Positions 41,642 through 51,448 are shown, counted from the first letter of the stretch. The stretch: 64,000 nucleotides of DNA from Paenibacillus chitinolyticus NBRC 15660 (GCF_000739915.1 NZ_BBJT01000003.1:62001-126000); one strand, 5' to 3'. Notes: generated by a model from the letters alone, not told the origin. Numbers and translations are program-made.

Positions 41642-41920
41642 ATGAATAAAGACCAATTAGTAAAACAGGTAGCAAATGATACCAACTTAAGCAATAAAGA
41701 TGTCGATCTAACAATCAATCATGCCTTAGAAGTAATTAAGCAGGCACTGTCAAATGGAGACAAAGTTACACTTCATGGTTTCGGCAGCTTTGAAAATCGA
41801 ACTCGTGCTGCACGCAAAGGTCGTAATCCTCAAACCGGCGAAGAGATGCTGATTCCGGAATCTAAGAGACCAGCATTTTCTGCAGGAAAAAAATTTAAAG
41901 ACGCCCTTAATTGCAAATAA
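41642..41920 (+). CDS. hup: HU-like DNA-binding protein
   Basis: NKDQLVKQVANDTNLSNKDV, then GFGSFENRTRAARKGRNPQT, and PAFSAGKKFKDAL are the HU/IHF family signature, including the arm tip GRNPQTGE and the conserved KRPAF motif. 92 residues, the normal HU length. ATG 41642 (MNKDQ) is ten bases after GGAG. It corresponds to the HU-like YonN of SPbeta and may fold the phage genome. Confidence 0.92.
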   Translation: MNKDQLVKQVANDTNLSNKDVDLTINHALEVIKQALSNGDKVTLHGFGSFENRTRAARKGRNPQTGEEMLIPESKRPAFSAGKKFKDALNCK

Positions 41921-41935
41921 TACTTTGATAATCCA

Positions 41936-41956
41936 CCCCTCGTCATGTGCGAGGGG
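41936..41956 (+). terminator. Terminator after the HU-like gene
   Basis: CCCCTCG and CGAGGGG form a 7-bp stem around TCATGTG, followed by CTTTGTT. Moderately strong; transcripts reading into the late genes may pass it. Confidence 0.6.
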
Positions 41957-42015
41957 CTTTGTTCGTTATTCGTTAAGTAAATAAAATAATAATTTCATGG
42001 GAGTGAAAGCGCTAG

Positions 42016-42213
42016 ATGTCAAAAAAGAATCATGATAAAAGCTCGTTCAATCGGACGGGTTTATTTGATTATGAAAAAATGACTATTAACTATGAAGATA
42101 AGAATGGAGTTTACACTTTTAACCTGAAATCCGCCCTCGAAAAGTTAGACGGTCAAAATATTTCCCTCAGTGTTGAAGCCGAGACTCCTGCAGCCATAGT
42201 TGACGAGGAATAA
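42016..42213 (+). CDS. yonK: YonK-like small protein (65 aa)
   Basis: TGLFDYEKMTINYEDKNGVY and LEKLDGQNISLSVEAET resemble in pattern the small SPbeta protein YonK (63 aa; FF-D-x-M-x-I/V then an end with G-K-N-V-S-I-T-V). It precedes the phosphoesterase as YonK precedes YonJ. ATG 42016 follows GGGAGTG, and a copy of the dyad lies at 41981-41998. Confidence 0.65.
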   Translation: MSKKNHDKSSFNRTGLFDYEKMTINYEDKNGVYTFNLKSALEKLDGQNISLSVEAETPAAIVDEE

Positions 42214-42216
42214 GAT

Positions 42217-43422
42217 ATGGATCAACCAGAAACATTTAGGAAGCCGGGCGAAGACTTAGACGATTATCTTGTCCGTCTCGGAGATAACTTTGATTTATAC
42301 GGTTTGACATGGACTACCGCCTCTTCCCTGCTCAACTCAGAGGCAGAAGATGAATATAGTGAGTCAAAATGGAGAAAAGACTATAACTGTTATTTACGAT
42401 GGAAAGATAAATTAACTCTTAAGTTATCCAATGACGGAGAGTATCTACAAGAAATTCATGATAAAACAACTGAATTACTTAAGGAAAAAATACGACTCCA
42501 AGACCAGAAGCGAGAATATACAACTACTGTTCGATACCAGGCTCGTTTTGAACATCTAAAAAATGAAATACATAAGTCAATTCTAGCATTGGCAAAAATT
42601 AAACCCTTAAACTTTCAATCACCTGCACCGGTATTTTCAGATGTCAGAGCAAACATTTTATGGTCGGATTGGCACTACGGCAGCGATTTTAAAAACAGTC
42701 TCAATGAATACAACCCGGATATTTTCAGAGCCAGGCTACAAAGATTAGTTTCCCAAACCATAAAATATATCAAACTGCACAAAGTTAATACTTTGACAGT
42801 TGGAGCTCTTGGCGATTTCCTTGCTGGCGCTATCCATATATCTAACCGTGTACAATCCAGCGAGACGATTATCGAACAAATCCAAGTCGTTTCCGAAGCT
42901 CTTGCAGAGTCATTAGCCGAGCTATCAAAACATGTGCAGCAGATTTGCTTTATCAATATCATTGGTAACCACGCTAGGCTAATACCGAACAAAACCGAAT
43001 CTATTTTAAATGAAAACCTTGAAAACCTAATCCCTTGGTATCTGCATAGTCGCTTAAAAGATTTCAAGAATGTCGAGATATGCCAGGATACAGACGGCTA
43101 TTATGTAGACAATTCCTTCTCGCCTAGCCATGTTTACGTTCATGGAGATTTAGACCATGTGTCAAGCGTAGCTAAAACAATCCCCCAGGTTATTGGTGTT
43201 GTACCGAGGTATATTTTCTGCGGGCACATCCATCATGACACAGTAAAGGAGCATGGCAGAACTAAGGTTATCTCGAATGGGTCGTTAATTGGTGTAGATG
43301 ATTACGCTGTATCTAAACGCTTATACGCTGAACCAATGCAAAAAATGCACATATTTAATGGTGACAGAATTGAGTACACCATTGATATCCCACTGAATAG
43401 ATGTGATGTGAATGAAAAATGA
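42217..43422 (+). CDS. yonJ: Calcineurin-like metallophosphoesterase (YonJ-like)
   Basis: Metal-binding signatures are SDWHYGSDF (motif I D-x-H), LGDFLAG (GD), IIGNHARL (GNH) and CGHIHHD (GHxH), all in order, defining a calcineurin-like phosphoesterase. The first 125 residues are a separate helical domain. 401 aa, near SPbeta YonJ (about 410). It could be a nuclease or phosphatase used in DNA processing. ATG 42217 follows GAGGAAT; it starts four bases after the YonK-like stop. Confidence 0.85.
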   Translation: MDQPETFRKPGEDLDDYLVRLGDNFDLYGLTWTTASSLLNSEAEDEYSESKWRKDYNCYLRWKDKLTLKLSNDGEYLQEIHDKTTELLKEKIRLQDQKREYTTTVRYQARFEHLKNEIHKSILALAKIKPLNFQSPAPVFSDVRANILWSDWHYGSDFKNSLNEYNPDIFRARLQRLVSQTIKYIKLHKVNTLTVGALGDFLAGAIHISNRVQSSETIIEQIQVVSEALAESLAELSKHVQQICFINIIGNHARLIPNKTESILNENLENLIPWYLHSRLKDFKNVEICQDTDGYYVDNSFSPSHVYVHGDLDHVSSVAKTIPQVIGVVPRYIFCGHIHHDTVKEHGRTKVISNGSLIGVDDYAVSKRLYAEPMQKMHIFNGDRIEYTIDIPLNRCDVNEK

Positions 43423-43645
43423 TATTTCTCCAATTAACGTAATCGTTCTAAGTGATTTTGAAAAAGAATCCGATTGTATGATAGCTGCATGTTTGGATAT
43501 CTTGGAAACTTGCAAGTCAAGAATTGATAATGAGTCGGTATTACGTATGGTTGCACAGGAAATACGGGAGATTACCTTGCGCGAAATCCTTACAAAAGAA
43601 ATACAGATGAAAGCGGCAATTCTCGAACAAACAAAGAGTTGGTAA
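43412..43645 (+). CDS. Hypothetical protein in the late operon (77 aa)
   Basis: ATG 43412 overlaps the phosphoesterase stop by 11 bases. The protein is helical (SDFEKESDCMIAACLDILET, then EIREITLREILTKEIQ). Its position before the terminase genes matches the YonI/YonH area of SPbeta. Function unknown. Confidence 0.55.
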   Translation: MKNDISPINVIVLSDFEKESDCMIAACLDILETCKSRIDNESVLRMVAQEIREITLREILTKEIQMKAAILEQTKSW

Positions 43646-43809
43646 GCATATGAGCAAATATCAAGCACATCAGATCGAAATGATTTGGTGTGTTTTCATT
43701 TATTCATAAAAGAATGTGGGTAACTCTTTTTAAAGGGTTTATAAATAGGTTTCTCTCCCCCCTACTCACCTTCTTTATTATCTAGGGGGATATTTAAGGT
43801 GGTGAAATA

Positions 43810-44880
43810 ATGCCAAAACTAAAAAACAATGCTCCAACTATTGAAGAATCAAAAGATAAAACATGTACTTCTTGCGGGAAAACTAAAAAAATGAGAATAG
43901 ACTTTTATATGTCAAATTCAAAACATCATTCTGACAGGCGCTATCCTGTATGTAAGGTATGTATTAAGAAAGATTTGAATATTAACGAACAGAGTAGTAT
44001 TCGATCTGTTCTACTAGAGATGAATAGACCCTTTCTTTTTAACGTTTGGTCTAATGCATTGATTGAAGCTGAAAAAAAGAACTCAGACCCTTTTGGACTC
44101 TACCTTAAAAGTATCCAATTATCATATAAAGAATTGACCTGGCCAGATTCAGATGTGGAGTATGTGGGGCCTCTAATCGAAAACAAAATAAATCCAACAG
44201 CTACTTCTGATCAAATAAATATCTTAATCAACACAAATGATAAAAGGAACGAAGAAGATGTAGTAACCATGCTTGGATACGATCCCTTTGTAGTTGAGAC
44301 GGCAGCAGATAGAATATTTCTATTTGGAAGACTTGTCGATTTTCTAGATGAAAGTACGTTAGAAGACGGTTTTAAGCTGCCAGCAGTTGTTGAAATAGTT
44401 AAGACATTCCATCAAATAGATAAAATAAATGCTCAGCTATCCTCTATTATGACGGATTCGAAATCTGTTGCAAGTAATATTGGAGGCATTACATCTCTTG
44501 TCAATGCTAAAGAGAAAATGCTTAAATCTGTTTTAGCTCTAGCAAAAGATAATGGTATCTCTGTAAATCATAACAATAATAAAAGTAAAGGCTCTGGCAC
44601 TCTTTCAGGTATTATCAAAACCCTCCATGAAAATGGATTTGACGAGGCGCAAGTTAACCTCTTCGATATTGAAACTTCCGAAGGAATGTTACAGGTTGCA
44701 GACATCAGCAATCGAAGTATCTTAAATCAGCTACAATTTGATGAAAATGATTATGTTTCAATGCTAACTGAACAAAGAGAATTGATTCAGGAACTAGATA
44801 AAAAAGTTTTGGCTCTTGAGGAAGAAAATAGATTATTAAAAAGAAATGAAAAGAAACAGGGCTTAGGCAATGATAAATAA
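43810..44880 (+). CDS. Terminase small subunit-like protein with zinc finger
   Basis: Residues 18-50 hold CTSCGKTKKMRIDFYMS and CKVCIKKD, a CxxC ... CxxC zinc finger typical of phage terminase small subunits and HNH-like recruiters. The middle is helical and the C-terminus is a coiled coil (about residues 320-350). It lies directly upstream of, and overlaps by 11 bases, the large terminase gene, so small terminase subunit is the likely role. ATG 43810 follows AGGTGG. Confidence 0.6.
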   Translation: MPKLKNNAPTIEESKDKTCTSCGKTKKMRIDFYMSNSKHHSDRRYPVCKVCIKKDLNINEQSSIRSVLLEMNRPFLFNVWSNALIEAEKKNSDPFGLYLKSIQLSYKELTWPDSDVEYVGPLIENKINPTATSDQINILINTNDKRNEEDVVTMLGYDPFVVETAADRIFLFGRLVDFLDESTLEDGFKLPAVVEIVKTFHQIDKINAQLSSIMTDSKSVASNIGGITSLVNAKEKMLKSVLALAKDNGISVNHNNNKSKGSGTLSGIIKTLHENGFDEAQVNLFDIETSEGMLQVADISNRSILNQLQFDENDYVSMLTEQRELIQELDKKVLALEEENRLLKRNEKKQGLGNDK

Positions 44881-46669
44881 AAATATGTCACAACGAAAAA
44901 TTGATGGCTATTTAAAATTAGTAGAAGTTATTCAATGGGGCAGAAGATACCCCGTCCGATTTGTAGAACGTTTTTTTGGCATTGAGCTTCTCGACTATCA
45001 AAAATACATCTTTATGCAAAGCTGGTCTACCCCTTTTGTACTTTGGGTTATGAGCCGGAATGCTGGGAAAACTACTCTTGGCTCCCCTTTCATCATGGCA
45101 AAAAGTCTATTGGTTCCTAATTTGCAAGTATACATATTGGCAGGCGTGGGTAGTCAAAGCCAGGAAATGTTTATGAAAATTGAAAAAATTGCAAAAAGAG
45201 AAATTGCCTCATTTACCGGTTTAACAGATATATTTTATAACGAAACAATTAAAAGTGCCGCGAATACAGACGGCTTTACACACAATCCCGCCTCATTTCA
45301 GTACAAATTATATAATAACAGCGCTGTTAACTCTCTAAATGGAGCTTTTGATAATAACCGCTCTAAGCGTTCTAATCTAAACTTTTATGACGAAAGCGGA
45401 TTTGCTCCCGATGATTTATTCTTAACCTCCGAACCTTTTACTGTGCAAAATAGCGATTTTAGACTTGGCGGCGAAGTTGATGTAACTATGTTGCCAAAAC
45501 AATTTCCCAATCAATTAATTTATGCGTCTTCTGCATCATCGACTGATACATATTTTTTCAGTAAGTATCGTGATTTTGCGCAAAAAATGTTTCTCGGTGA
45601 CAAAAGGTACTTTGTAGCAGATATTAGTTGTGATTTGGTGATTAATGCCACACATAACGGTAAGAAGTACCCTGTTTCACTCCTATCGCAAGAAACCGTT
45701 GACGCCGCGATGCGAGATAATAAAGAAAAAGCTATGCGCGAGTATAAAAATGTTTTCTCCACTGAAGGAGGAAATGATCAAATTGTTAAACGTGCAGCTA
45801 TCATCAGAAACTCCGAATTACGCCCTCCCACCTTAGCAAATGAAGGGGGATCAAGGTATATAATTGCATATGATCCCGCTCGAAGTTATGATAATTCGGT
45901 TGCTATTGTTGGAGAAATTATATGTGATGAGCAAATTGGATATAAATTAAAAATATGCAATGCTGTTAGTTTTTCAGATATGGCAAAAAAGAAAAAGACA
46001 CCTATGCGTACTCCGGAACAAACCGAATTCATTAAACAAATGATATTAGACTATAATGGTGCAGGTTTTGCTGATTACGAGAACATAGAAGCTTTATTAA
46101 TTGATTCGGGCGCAGGTGGAGGCGGTACGATTATCTCCGACTACTTTATGGAACAATGGCTTGATAAGGGCGGCCGTCTTCATAAGGGATTAATCGATAA
46201 GATCGAATCGGCAGACTATATAAATAAGTTTCCTTCTGCTGTAGACAAAATAAAACTTCTTTCTCCAAAAAAATACAAAAAAGATATGTTTGAAGCACTA
46301 ATTGAAATGATGAATCTGGACTTAATTTCATTTACGGATACTTATGATAATAAGGGCATTATCCTTACCAACAGACTCGATGATAAAGGCAATGTAACAG
46401 AAAGTAAATACAAGTTGTCCAATGATGAGATTACATCATTAATTCAATTAGATCTGGCAAAAGAAGAACTGGTTAGCATCTATCGATTTGAAAGCACAAA
46501 CGGAAATTGCCGATATGATTTACCGCCCGACAAGCAAAGCAAAATGCATGACGACCGAGCATATTGTGTTGCAATGCTTGCCTGGTATCTTCAACAGCTT
46601 AGACGCGAAAGCATTACAAATAAGTCTCGACCCAAAAGCGACATTTCAAGGTATGTATTTTATAACTAG
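44870..46669 (+). CDS. Terminase large subunit (YonF-like)
   Basis: Walker A reads SRNAGKTTLGS at residues 62-72 and a Walker-B-like segment LNFYDESGF follows near residue 170. The C-terminal RNase-H-like nuclease starts at IIAYDPARSYDNS (about residue 328) and continues with LLIDSGAGGGG. Length of 599 aa is usual. It packs DNA into the prohead using ATP and cuts it at the end. It overlaps the small-subunit gene and precedes the portal. Confidence 0.9.
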   Translation: MINKNMSQRKIDGYLKLVEVIQWGRRYPVRFVERFFGIELLDYQKYIFMQSWSTPFVLWVMSRNAGKTTLGSPFIMAKSLLVPNLQVYILAGVGSQSQEMFMKIEKIAKREIASFTGLTDIFYNETIKSAANTDGFTHNPASFQYKLYNNSAVNSLNGAFDNNRSKRSNLNFYDESGFAPDDLFLTSEPFTVQNSDFRLGGEVDVTMLPKQFPNQLIYASSASSTDTYFFSKYRDFAQKMFLGDKRYFVADISCDLVINATHNGKKYPVSLLSQETVDAAMRDNKEKAMREYKNVFSTEGGNDQIVKRAAIIRNSELRPPTLANEGGSRYIIAYDPARSYDNSVAIVGEIICDEQIGYKLKICNAVSFSDMAKKKKTPMRTPEQTEFIKQMILDYNGAGFADYENIEALLIDSGAGGGGTIISDYFMEQWLDKGGRLHKGLIDKIESADYINKFPSAVDKIKLLSPKKYKKDMFEALIEMMNLDLISFTDTYDNKGIILTNRLDDKGNVTESKYKLSNDEITSLIQLDLAKEELVSIYRFESTNGNCRYDLPPDKQSKMHDDRAYCVAMLAWYLQQLRRESITNKSRPKSDISRYVFYN

Positions 46670-46691
46670 AAATTCAAGGAGGTGAGCCAAT

Positions 46692-48134
46692 ATCGGTCCA
46701 CCAACAAGAGATGTAGTCCAATATGAAAAATTATCGCAAGGGATATATGCACTATCTTACAAAACAAATTCGACTAAGCTAAAGTTTACCAAAGACCAGG
46801 TATTCTCAATACTGGAGAGCAACGATGAAGAGAAGTTACGAAATGCATCTCACTACTTCTTCTCTATTTCAGGCCAATATAGAAATTTAATACAACACTA
46901 TTCCACTATTCTAACTTACAGCTACCTCACAATACCCAGAGTAAAAGATAAATCATTATATAGTAATGTTAGGTTCCAAAACGACTTTCAAAAAGTTCTT
47001 GACTATACAGATAAAGCCTACATCGAGGAATCCTGTAGATTCATTGCGTTAGTGACTTTAATGGATGGAGTATTCTATGGTTATGAACGCCAGTTAGATG
47101 ACGTTATTACTCTACAGCAGCTCCCTCCGCAATTTTGTCGATCTAAATATAAAATAAATGGTTCTTATGCTATTGAGTTTAATTTACGCTTTTTCGATAC
47201 GTATAAAGATATCCAATTGAAGTTAAAGTTGTTTGAAATGTTCCCTGAAGATTTTTTGCAATTATACCTGGATTATAAAGATGGAAAATCGACCGAATGG
47301 GTTCAATTAAATCCGAGTTATGCAAGATGTCATAAATTTCAAGATGACGCCAGACCAATGTTGGCAGACATATTCCCTGAGTTAATAAACCTTAAGGAAT
47401 ACAAAGAATTAGATAAATCAAAAACAAAAATGGATTTATATAAATTGATCGTTCAGAAGCTTCCAGTAGATGACGATGGAGAACCTACGATTTTATTAGA
47501 AGAAGCTAAGGCGCTACATTCTAATGCCAAAAAAATGATTTCACAAGAAGGTATAGATGTACTAACAACTCCCCTCGAAGTTCAAGGTGTTAACCTGCAG
47601 GAACGAGGATCGACAATCAATGACAACATTAATAGAGCAAATAATATGGTTTTTGATGAAGCCGGTGCTTCACGAATTATATTCAATGGAGGTTCCGATG
47701 GTGGCAGTATTGGACTTTCATACTCCATTAATGTAGACGAAAACACGATGTTTCCATTACTTGACCAATTTAAAAGATGGTATGACAACAAGTTTAAATC
47801 GTTAGTTAATACAAAAAATTATTGGTTTGAAAATCTATTTCCTGAAGTCACAAGATTTAACTGGAAGGAAAAATACGATCAGTATAAAGATGCTGCTACG
47901 CTTGGTTATTCAAAGTTATTGCCCATTGTAACAATGGGTATAAAGCAAACCACATTCTTAAACCTGCTTCAATATGAGAATGATTTGCTAGGTTTGAATG
48001 ATTTAATGTCCCCTCTTCGCTCTACTCATACGCAAAGTGGTGAACAAGGGCGACCAGAGCAAGGTGAAAAATCTTTAAGCGAAAAAGGAATAGAAACGAG
48101 AAATAAAAATGGGAATAAAAATAGATCTAAATAG
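46692..48134 (+). CDS. Portal protein (YonE-like), ATC start
   Basis: The annotated-style ATG at 47052 would lose the N-terminus. The frame is open back to a stop at 46683, and AAGGAGG (46676-46682) precedes ATC 46692 by nine bases; coding is continuous from IGPPTRDVVQYEKLSQGIYA onwards. The product is 480 aa, near SPbeta YonE (about 506). Portal position between terminase and protease/scaffold, with a glutamine- and charge-rich end, supports the call. No ATG, GTG or TTG exists before 47043. Confidence 0.75.
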   Translation: MGPPTRDVVQYEKLSQGIYALSYKTNSTKLKFTKDQVFSILESNDEEKLRNASHYFFSISGQYRNLIQHYSTILTYSYLTIPRVKDKSLYSNVRFQNDFQKVLDYTDKAYIEESCRFIALVTLMDGVFYGYERQLDDVITLQQLPPQFCRSKYKINGSYAIEFNLRFFDTYKDIQLKLKLFEMFPEDFLQLYLDYKDGKSTEWVQLNPSYARCHKFQDDARPMLADIFPELINLKEYKELDKSKTKMDLYKLIVQKLPVDDDGEPTILLEEAKALHSNAKKMISQEGIDVLTTPLEVQGVNLQERGSTINDNINRANNMVFDEAGASRIIFNGGSDGGSIGLSYSINVDENTMFPLLDQFKRWYDNKFKSLVNTKNYWFENLFPEVTRFNWKEKYDQYKDAATLGYSKLLPIVTMGIKQTTFLNLLQYENDLLGLNDLMSPLRSTHTQSGEQGRPEQGEKSLSEKGIETRNKNGNKNRSK

Positions 48135-48151
48135 GAAAGGAGGTGTTAAGA

Positions 48152-49792
48152 ATGAATCTTACAGTCAGCACGAGTCTCCCTATCACCTTCGAGCAGATTG
48201 AGAAGTTACCTGATTCGCGCTTTACAAAAGTAAAAATATATCTTTGTCATACAGGAAAAAACTTAAATAACTCGTATTTTGAAAAGAGTGTAATTGAAGA
48301 AGCTATTCCATCATTGGCAAACATTCCTATCCTTGGTTTTATACAAGTAGATAATCTTAATGAAGCAGATTTTAAAGGTCACGAACAGCGACTTATGATT
48401 GATGAAAACGGAGTAACTGTTGAGTATTTAGGTAGGGCCTATGGTGTTATCCCAGAAGACAATAGAGCTTACTTTGAAAATAAGCTGTGCGATGATAATG
48501 TTACGAGAGAGTTTCTAGTTGTTGAAGGAGTCTTATGGAACAAATTTAAAGACGCAACCGAGATTATTATTAATAATGACTCTCGTCCACAATCTATGGA
48601 GCTAGCGCCATCTTCAATTGAAGGCAACTTCAAAAAAGATGGTGTTTTCTATTTTTCTAAATTTCAATTTGAAGGCGCATGCATTTTGGGATCTAATATT
48701 ACTCCGGCAATGCGCGGATCTGTAATTGAAAATGTAGATTTTAGTCTTAATAGCGCTTCACTTCAATCCATGTTGAATGAATTTAACACAACATATTCAG
48801 AATTAAATCAACCCTCTAAGGAGGATGATAATAAATATAAAGGAGGAGTTAACTTGAACGAAAAATTGGAGCTGTTCAAGAAATTTCCGACTCTTAAAGA
48901 TGAAGACATTGCTGAACTTAAAGCAAACATTGAGCAATACTCTCTTGAAGAATTAGAAACAAACTTGAATCAGATCGTTAAGTCACAAACAGATAGCAAC
49001 ACTTTCTCTCTTACTGCACAGCAACTCCAACAGGAAATTAGAGGAGCATTAACTCTAGAGCGAGTGATTGATAAATGGAATGACAGTGTTCGTGCTTACT
49101 GGTATATAGATCATGATGATAATAGAGTATATGCTGAAGACACTCAAGATGGTTATCTTCCAGTTGGTCTTAACTATACAAAAAGTGGCGACTCAGTAGT
49201 TATTGATTTTGAAAGTAAGAAAAGGATCAAATGGGTCCCCCAGGATCTAGAAGAAGGCATTGAAACTGCTGTTTCCTTTGTATCTATTGATCGCAGTGCC
49301 GCTGAATTGGAAATTACAAAGAAGACTGTTGAACAGGATTTTTTCACTAAGTTAGAGGAAATAAATACTGAGTTAGACGAATTAAAGCCTCAATTTGAAG
49401 CTACGAAAGCACAGAATGAAAAATTGCAAGCTGAAGTATCTGAATATTCTTCTAATGTTGACAATGAAAAATTAAAAGTGCAAATCAATGAACTCTCTGC
49501 TTACAAACTAGCAAGAGAAAAGCAGGATAAGCTCGATGTAATTAAGAACTTCAAAGATCTTACTGATGACGAGAAGAAACCATTTCAAGATGAAGTTGAT
49601 AAATATGCTATAGAAGAACTTGAAGATAAGCTCTTCTCTTTTGTTGGACGCAAGGGTCTATCTAGCTTCTCTGCGAATCGTGGATCTAAGGAATATCTAA
49701 CTACATCTCTAGCTAATTTTGAGGCTCAGACTAAATCTAACGAACCCACATGGGCAAGTTTAGTCGAAGATTTTAAAAATAAAAGTAATTGA
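48152..49792 (+). CDS. Prohead protease-scaffold fusion
   Basis: The N-terminal 215 residues are a head-maturation-protease-like beta domain (IYLCHTGKNLNNSYFEK, LGFIQVDNLNEADFKGHEQR, and FSKFQFEGACILGSNITPAM). The rest is an acidic and coiled-coil scaffold (about 330-500), typical of capsid assembly cores. ATG 48152 follows AAAGGAGG at eight bases. Immediately downstream of the portal and upstream of the capsid genes. The catalytic residues cannot be named with certainty. Confidence 0.6.
   Translation: MNLTVSTSLPITFEQIEKLPDSRFTKVKIYLCHTGKNLNNSYFEKSVIEEAIPSLANIPILGFIQVDNLNEADFKGHEQRLMIDENGVTVEYLGRAYGVIPEDNRAYFENKLCDDNVTREFLVVEGVLWNKFKDATEIIINNDSRPQSMELAPSSIEGNFKKDGVFYFSKFQFEGACILGSNITPAMRGSVIENVDFSLNSASLQSMLNEFNTTYSELNQPSKEDDNKYKGGVNLNEKLELFKKFPTLKDEDIAELKANIEQYSLEELETNLNQIVKSQTDSNTFSLTAQQLQQEIRGALTLERVIDKWNDSVRAYWYIDHDDNRVYAEDTQDGYLPVGLNYTKSGDSVVIDFESKKRIKWVPQDLEEGIETAVSFVSIDRSAAELEITKKTVEQDFFTKLEEINTELDELKPQFEATKAQNEKLQAEVSEYSSNVDNEKLKVQINELSAYKLAREKQDKLDVIKNFKDLTDDEKKPFQDEVDKYAIEELEDKLFSFVGRKGLSSFSANRGSKEYLTTSLANFEAQTKSNEPTWASLVEDFKNKSN
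48854..49792 (+). CDS. Nested scaffold protein from an internal TTG start
   Basis: An in-frame TTG at 48854 lies seven bases after AAAGGAGGAG inside the protease-scaffold gene, preceded by a second AAGGAGG at 48821-48827. It would yield the 312-aa C-terminal part alone, starting NEKLELFKKFPTLKDEDIAE. This is the arrangement of lambda C/Nu3, where a nested scaffold is made in excess. The signal is seen; translation is inferred. Confidence 0.6.
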   Translation: MNEKLELFKKFPTLKDEDIAELKANIEQYSLEELETNLNQIVKSQTDSNTFSLTAQQLQQEIRGALTLERVIDKWNDSVRAYWYIDHDDNRVYAEDTQDGYLPVGLNYTKSGDSVVIDFESKKRIKWVPQDLEEGIETAVSFVSIDRSAAELEITKKTVEQDFFTKLEEINTELDELKPQFEATKAQNEKLQAEVSEYSSNVDNEKLKVQINELSAYKLAREKQDKLDVIKNFKDLTDDEKKPFQDEVDKYAIEELEDKLFSFVGRKGLSSFSANRGSKEYLTTSLANFEAQTKSNEPTWASLVEDFKNKSN

Positions 49793-49813
49793 AACTAGGA
49801 GGCAATATAAATC

Positions 49814-50350
49814 ATGGCTATTGTTAAACAACCGAGTGTATATGGTGTGGTCGAATTAAATCACATTGCAGCAGTTAAAACAGGTGAAATTAAAGCTCAA
49901 TTCCCTTTGAATACAACTGATTTTGCATCTACACCAGCAGAAAATGGCATGCTATTAATCGTTGACGAAGTAATTGAAGACATCAAAAAACCAACTGGAA
50001 TCACTAACTATGTCTATCTTCATGCTTCTGTAGAAAAAGACTACGAAGGCAAAGGGCGCAAACACTTCAGTGTAAAACCCGGTGAATTTCTTCCTAAATT
50101 GTTGAAATTGAAAAGAGGTGACACTTTCGAGACAAACAGCTTTGAATATGACACAGCGACCTATGCCAACTATGTGGCCATCACTGCGGCCATTAATAGC
50201 ACTACAGTTTACGGAATTCCTTCTACATCTGGATACATTCGCATTGTTGCATCCCCCGGTGGTACCGAGGCAGTAACTCTAAAAGTTGTTAAAGGTGTTA
50301 CTCTTCCCAACGGTGAACTCGGTCTTAAATTTGTCGTAGATAAAGGGTAG
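49814..50350 (+). CDS. Capsid decoration or minor head protein (178 aa)
   Basis: ATG 49814 follows AGGAGG. The protein is beta-rich, with an alanine- and threonine-rich middle, and lies between the scaffold and the major capsid gene, a usual place for decoration proteins (YonC region of SPbeta). No specific motif. Confidence 0.5.
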   Translation: MAIVKQPSVYGVVELNHIAAVKTGEIKAQFPLNTTDFASTPAENGMLLIVDEVIEDIKKPTGITNYVYLHASVEKDYEGKGRKHFSVKPGEFLPKLLKLKRGDTFETNSFEYDTATYANYVAITAAINSTTVYGIPSTSGYIRIVASPGGTEAVTLKVVKGVTLPNGELGLKFVVDKG

Positions 50351-50387
50351 TAAATAAAAACTTAAAATACTAGGAGGATAATACACA

Positions 50388-51380
50388 ATGGCAGATATGA
50401 CAATTAAACAACTTGCGGTCGCTGTTTATAAAAAACAAGCCCCCACTAACTTCTCTTTGAATGATATGGAAGGCGCATTGCGCGATAAATTCCGCGAACT
50501 TGCTTCAGATTTTAATACTTATCGTCGTAATAAAATTGAGATTTTTGAACTCATTGAGCAAGTAATCGATGAAGTCGCACCTAAAAAAATTATCGAAGCA
50601 ATTGGTATGTTCGCAGAAGTCAAAACTTATGGTCAAGGTGAGCGCGCGCGCTTCAAACGTAAGCTTGGTCGTAATAATGTTAGACGCTTCATCACACGTG
50701 TTGGACTTGGTGGAATTTACGAACGTGTACGCTTGGATAGCGATTATGTAGACGTTGCCACACATGCTTACGGCGGGGCTGCATATGTGGAATTCGAACA
50801 ATTCCTAGATGGAACGATGGATTTCACCGATTTGGTCAATCTCATCATCGATGGAATTGAATATAAAATTTTAGAAGAAGTACAAGCAGCACTCATCGCT
50901 ACTTTTAATGGCCTTCCCGCAGCCAATAAAGCATCGGGTGCAGCTTTTGATGCGGCAGAAATGAGACGCTTGATTACAACTATTAAGGCATATGGCGGTA
51001 ATGCGAACATCATTTGTACACCAGAATTCGCCGGTACAATTACGCCTGCATCTGGATTTGTCGGTGACCCAGACAAGGCAGATATGCGCAATCAAGGATA
51101 TATTGGCCGTTTTGAAGGTGCGAATGTAATCGTACTTCCACAATCCTTTACTGATTCCAGTAACACAACCAAAGTTCTCAATCCTCAATTTGCTTTCATT
51201 GTACCTACCGGTGGTACAGAAGATGAAAAAATTGTAAAAGTGGCTCTTGAGGGGCAGACAGTTGTAAAAGAAGTACAAAATGCCGATGATTCCATGGAAT
51301 TCCAAGCATACAAAAAAATCGGTAGCAATATTTTGTTCACTAATTACTTTGCGGTTTATAAGAACACGGCTCTACAATAA
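50388..51380 (+). CDS. Major capsid protein
   Basis: A 330-residue protein with an HK97-like layout: an N-terminal helix (about 20-65), a long helix-rich spine and a beta-rich C-terminus; VIVLPQSFTDSSNTTKVLNP lies in the P-domain part. Position after scaffold and decoration genes and before the connector genes fits the main capsid. Strong AGGAGG before ATG 50388 and a following terminator fit high expression. No cleavage site was identified. Confidence 0.75.
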   Translation: MADMTIKQLAVAVYKKQAPTNFSLNDMEGALRDKFRELASDFNTYRRNKIEIFELIEQVIDEVAPKKIIEAIGMFAEVKTYGQGERARFKRKLGRNNVRRFITRVGLGGIYERVRLDSDYVDVATHAYGGAAYVEFEQFLDGTMDFTDLVNLIIDGIEYKILEEVQAALIATFNGLPAANKASGAAFDAAEMRRLITTIKAYGGNANIICTPEFAGTITPASGFVGDPDKADMRNQGYIGRFEGANVIVLPQSFTDSSNTTKVLNPQFAFIVPTGGTEDEKIVKVALEGQTVVKEVQNADDSMEFQAYKKIGSNILFTNYFAVYKNTALQ

Positions 51381-51391
51381 CATCCATTTTT

Positions 51392-51413
51392 GAGGACGGA
51401 TAATCCCGTCCTC
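51392..51413 (+). terminator. Terminator after the major capsid gene
   Basis: GAGGACGG and CCGTCCTC form an 8-bp stem around ATAATC, followed by a short A/T tail. It may set high capsid expression relative to downstream genes. Confidence 0.6.
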
Positions 51414-51448
51414 TATTATTAAATTATAAAGGGAGCGAATATTTCAAT

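Noticed and set aside
47052-48134. Portal protein starting at ATG 47052
   Set aside because: Coding sequence clearly continues upstream and a strong ribosome site at 46676-46682 points to ATC 46692.
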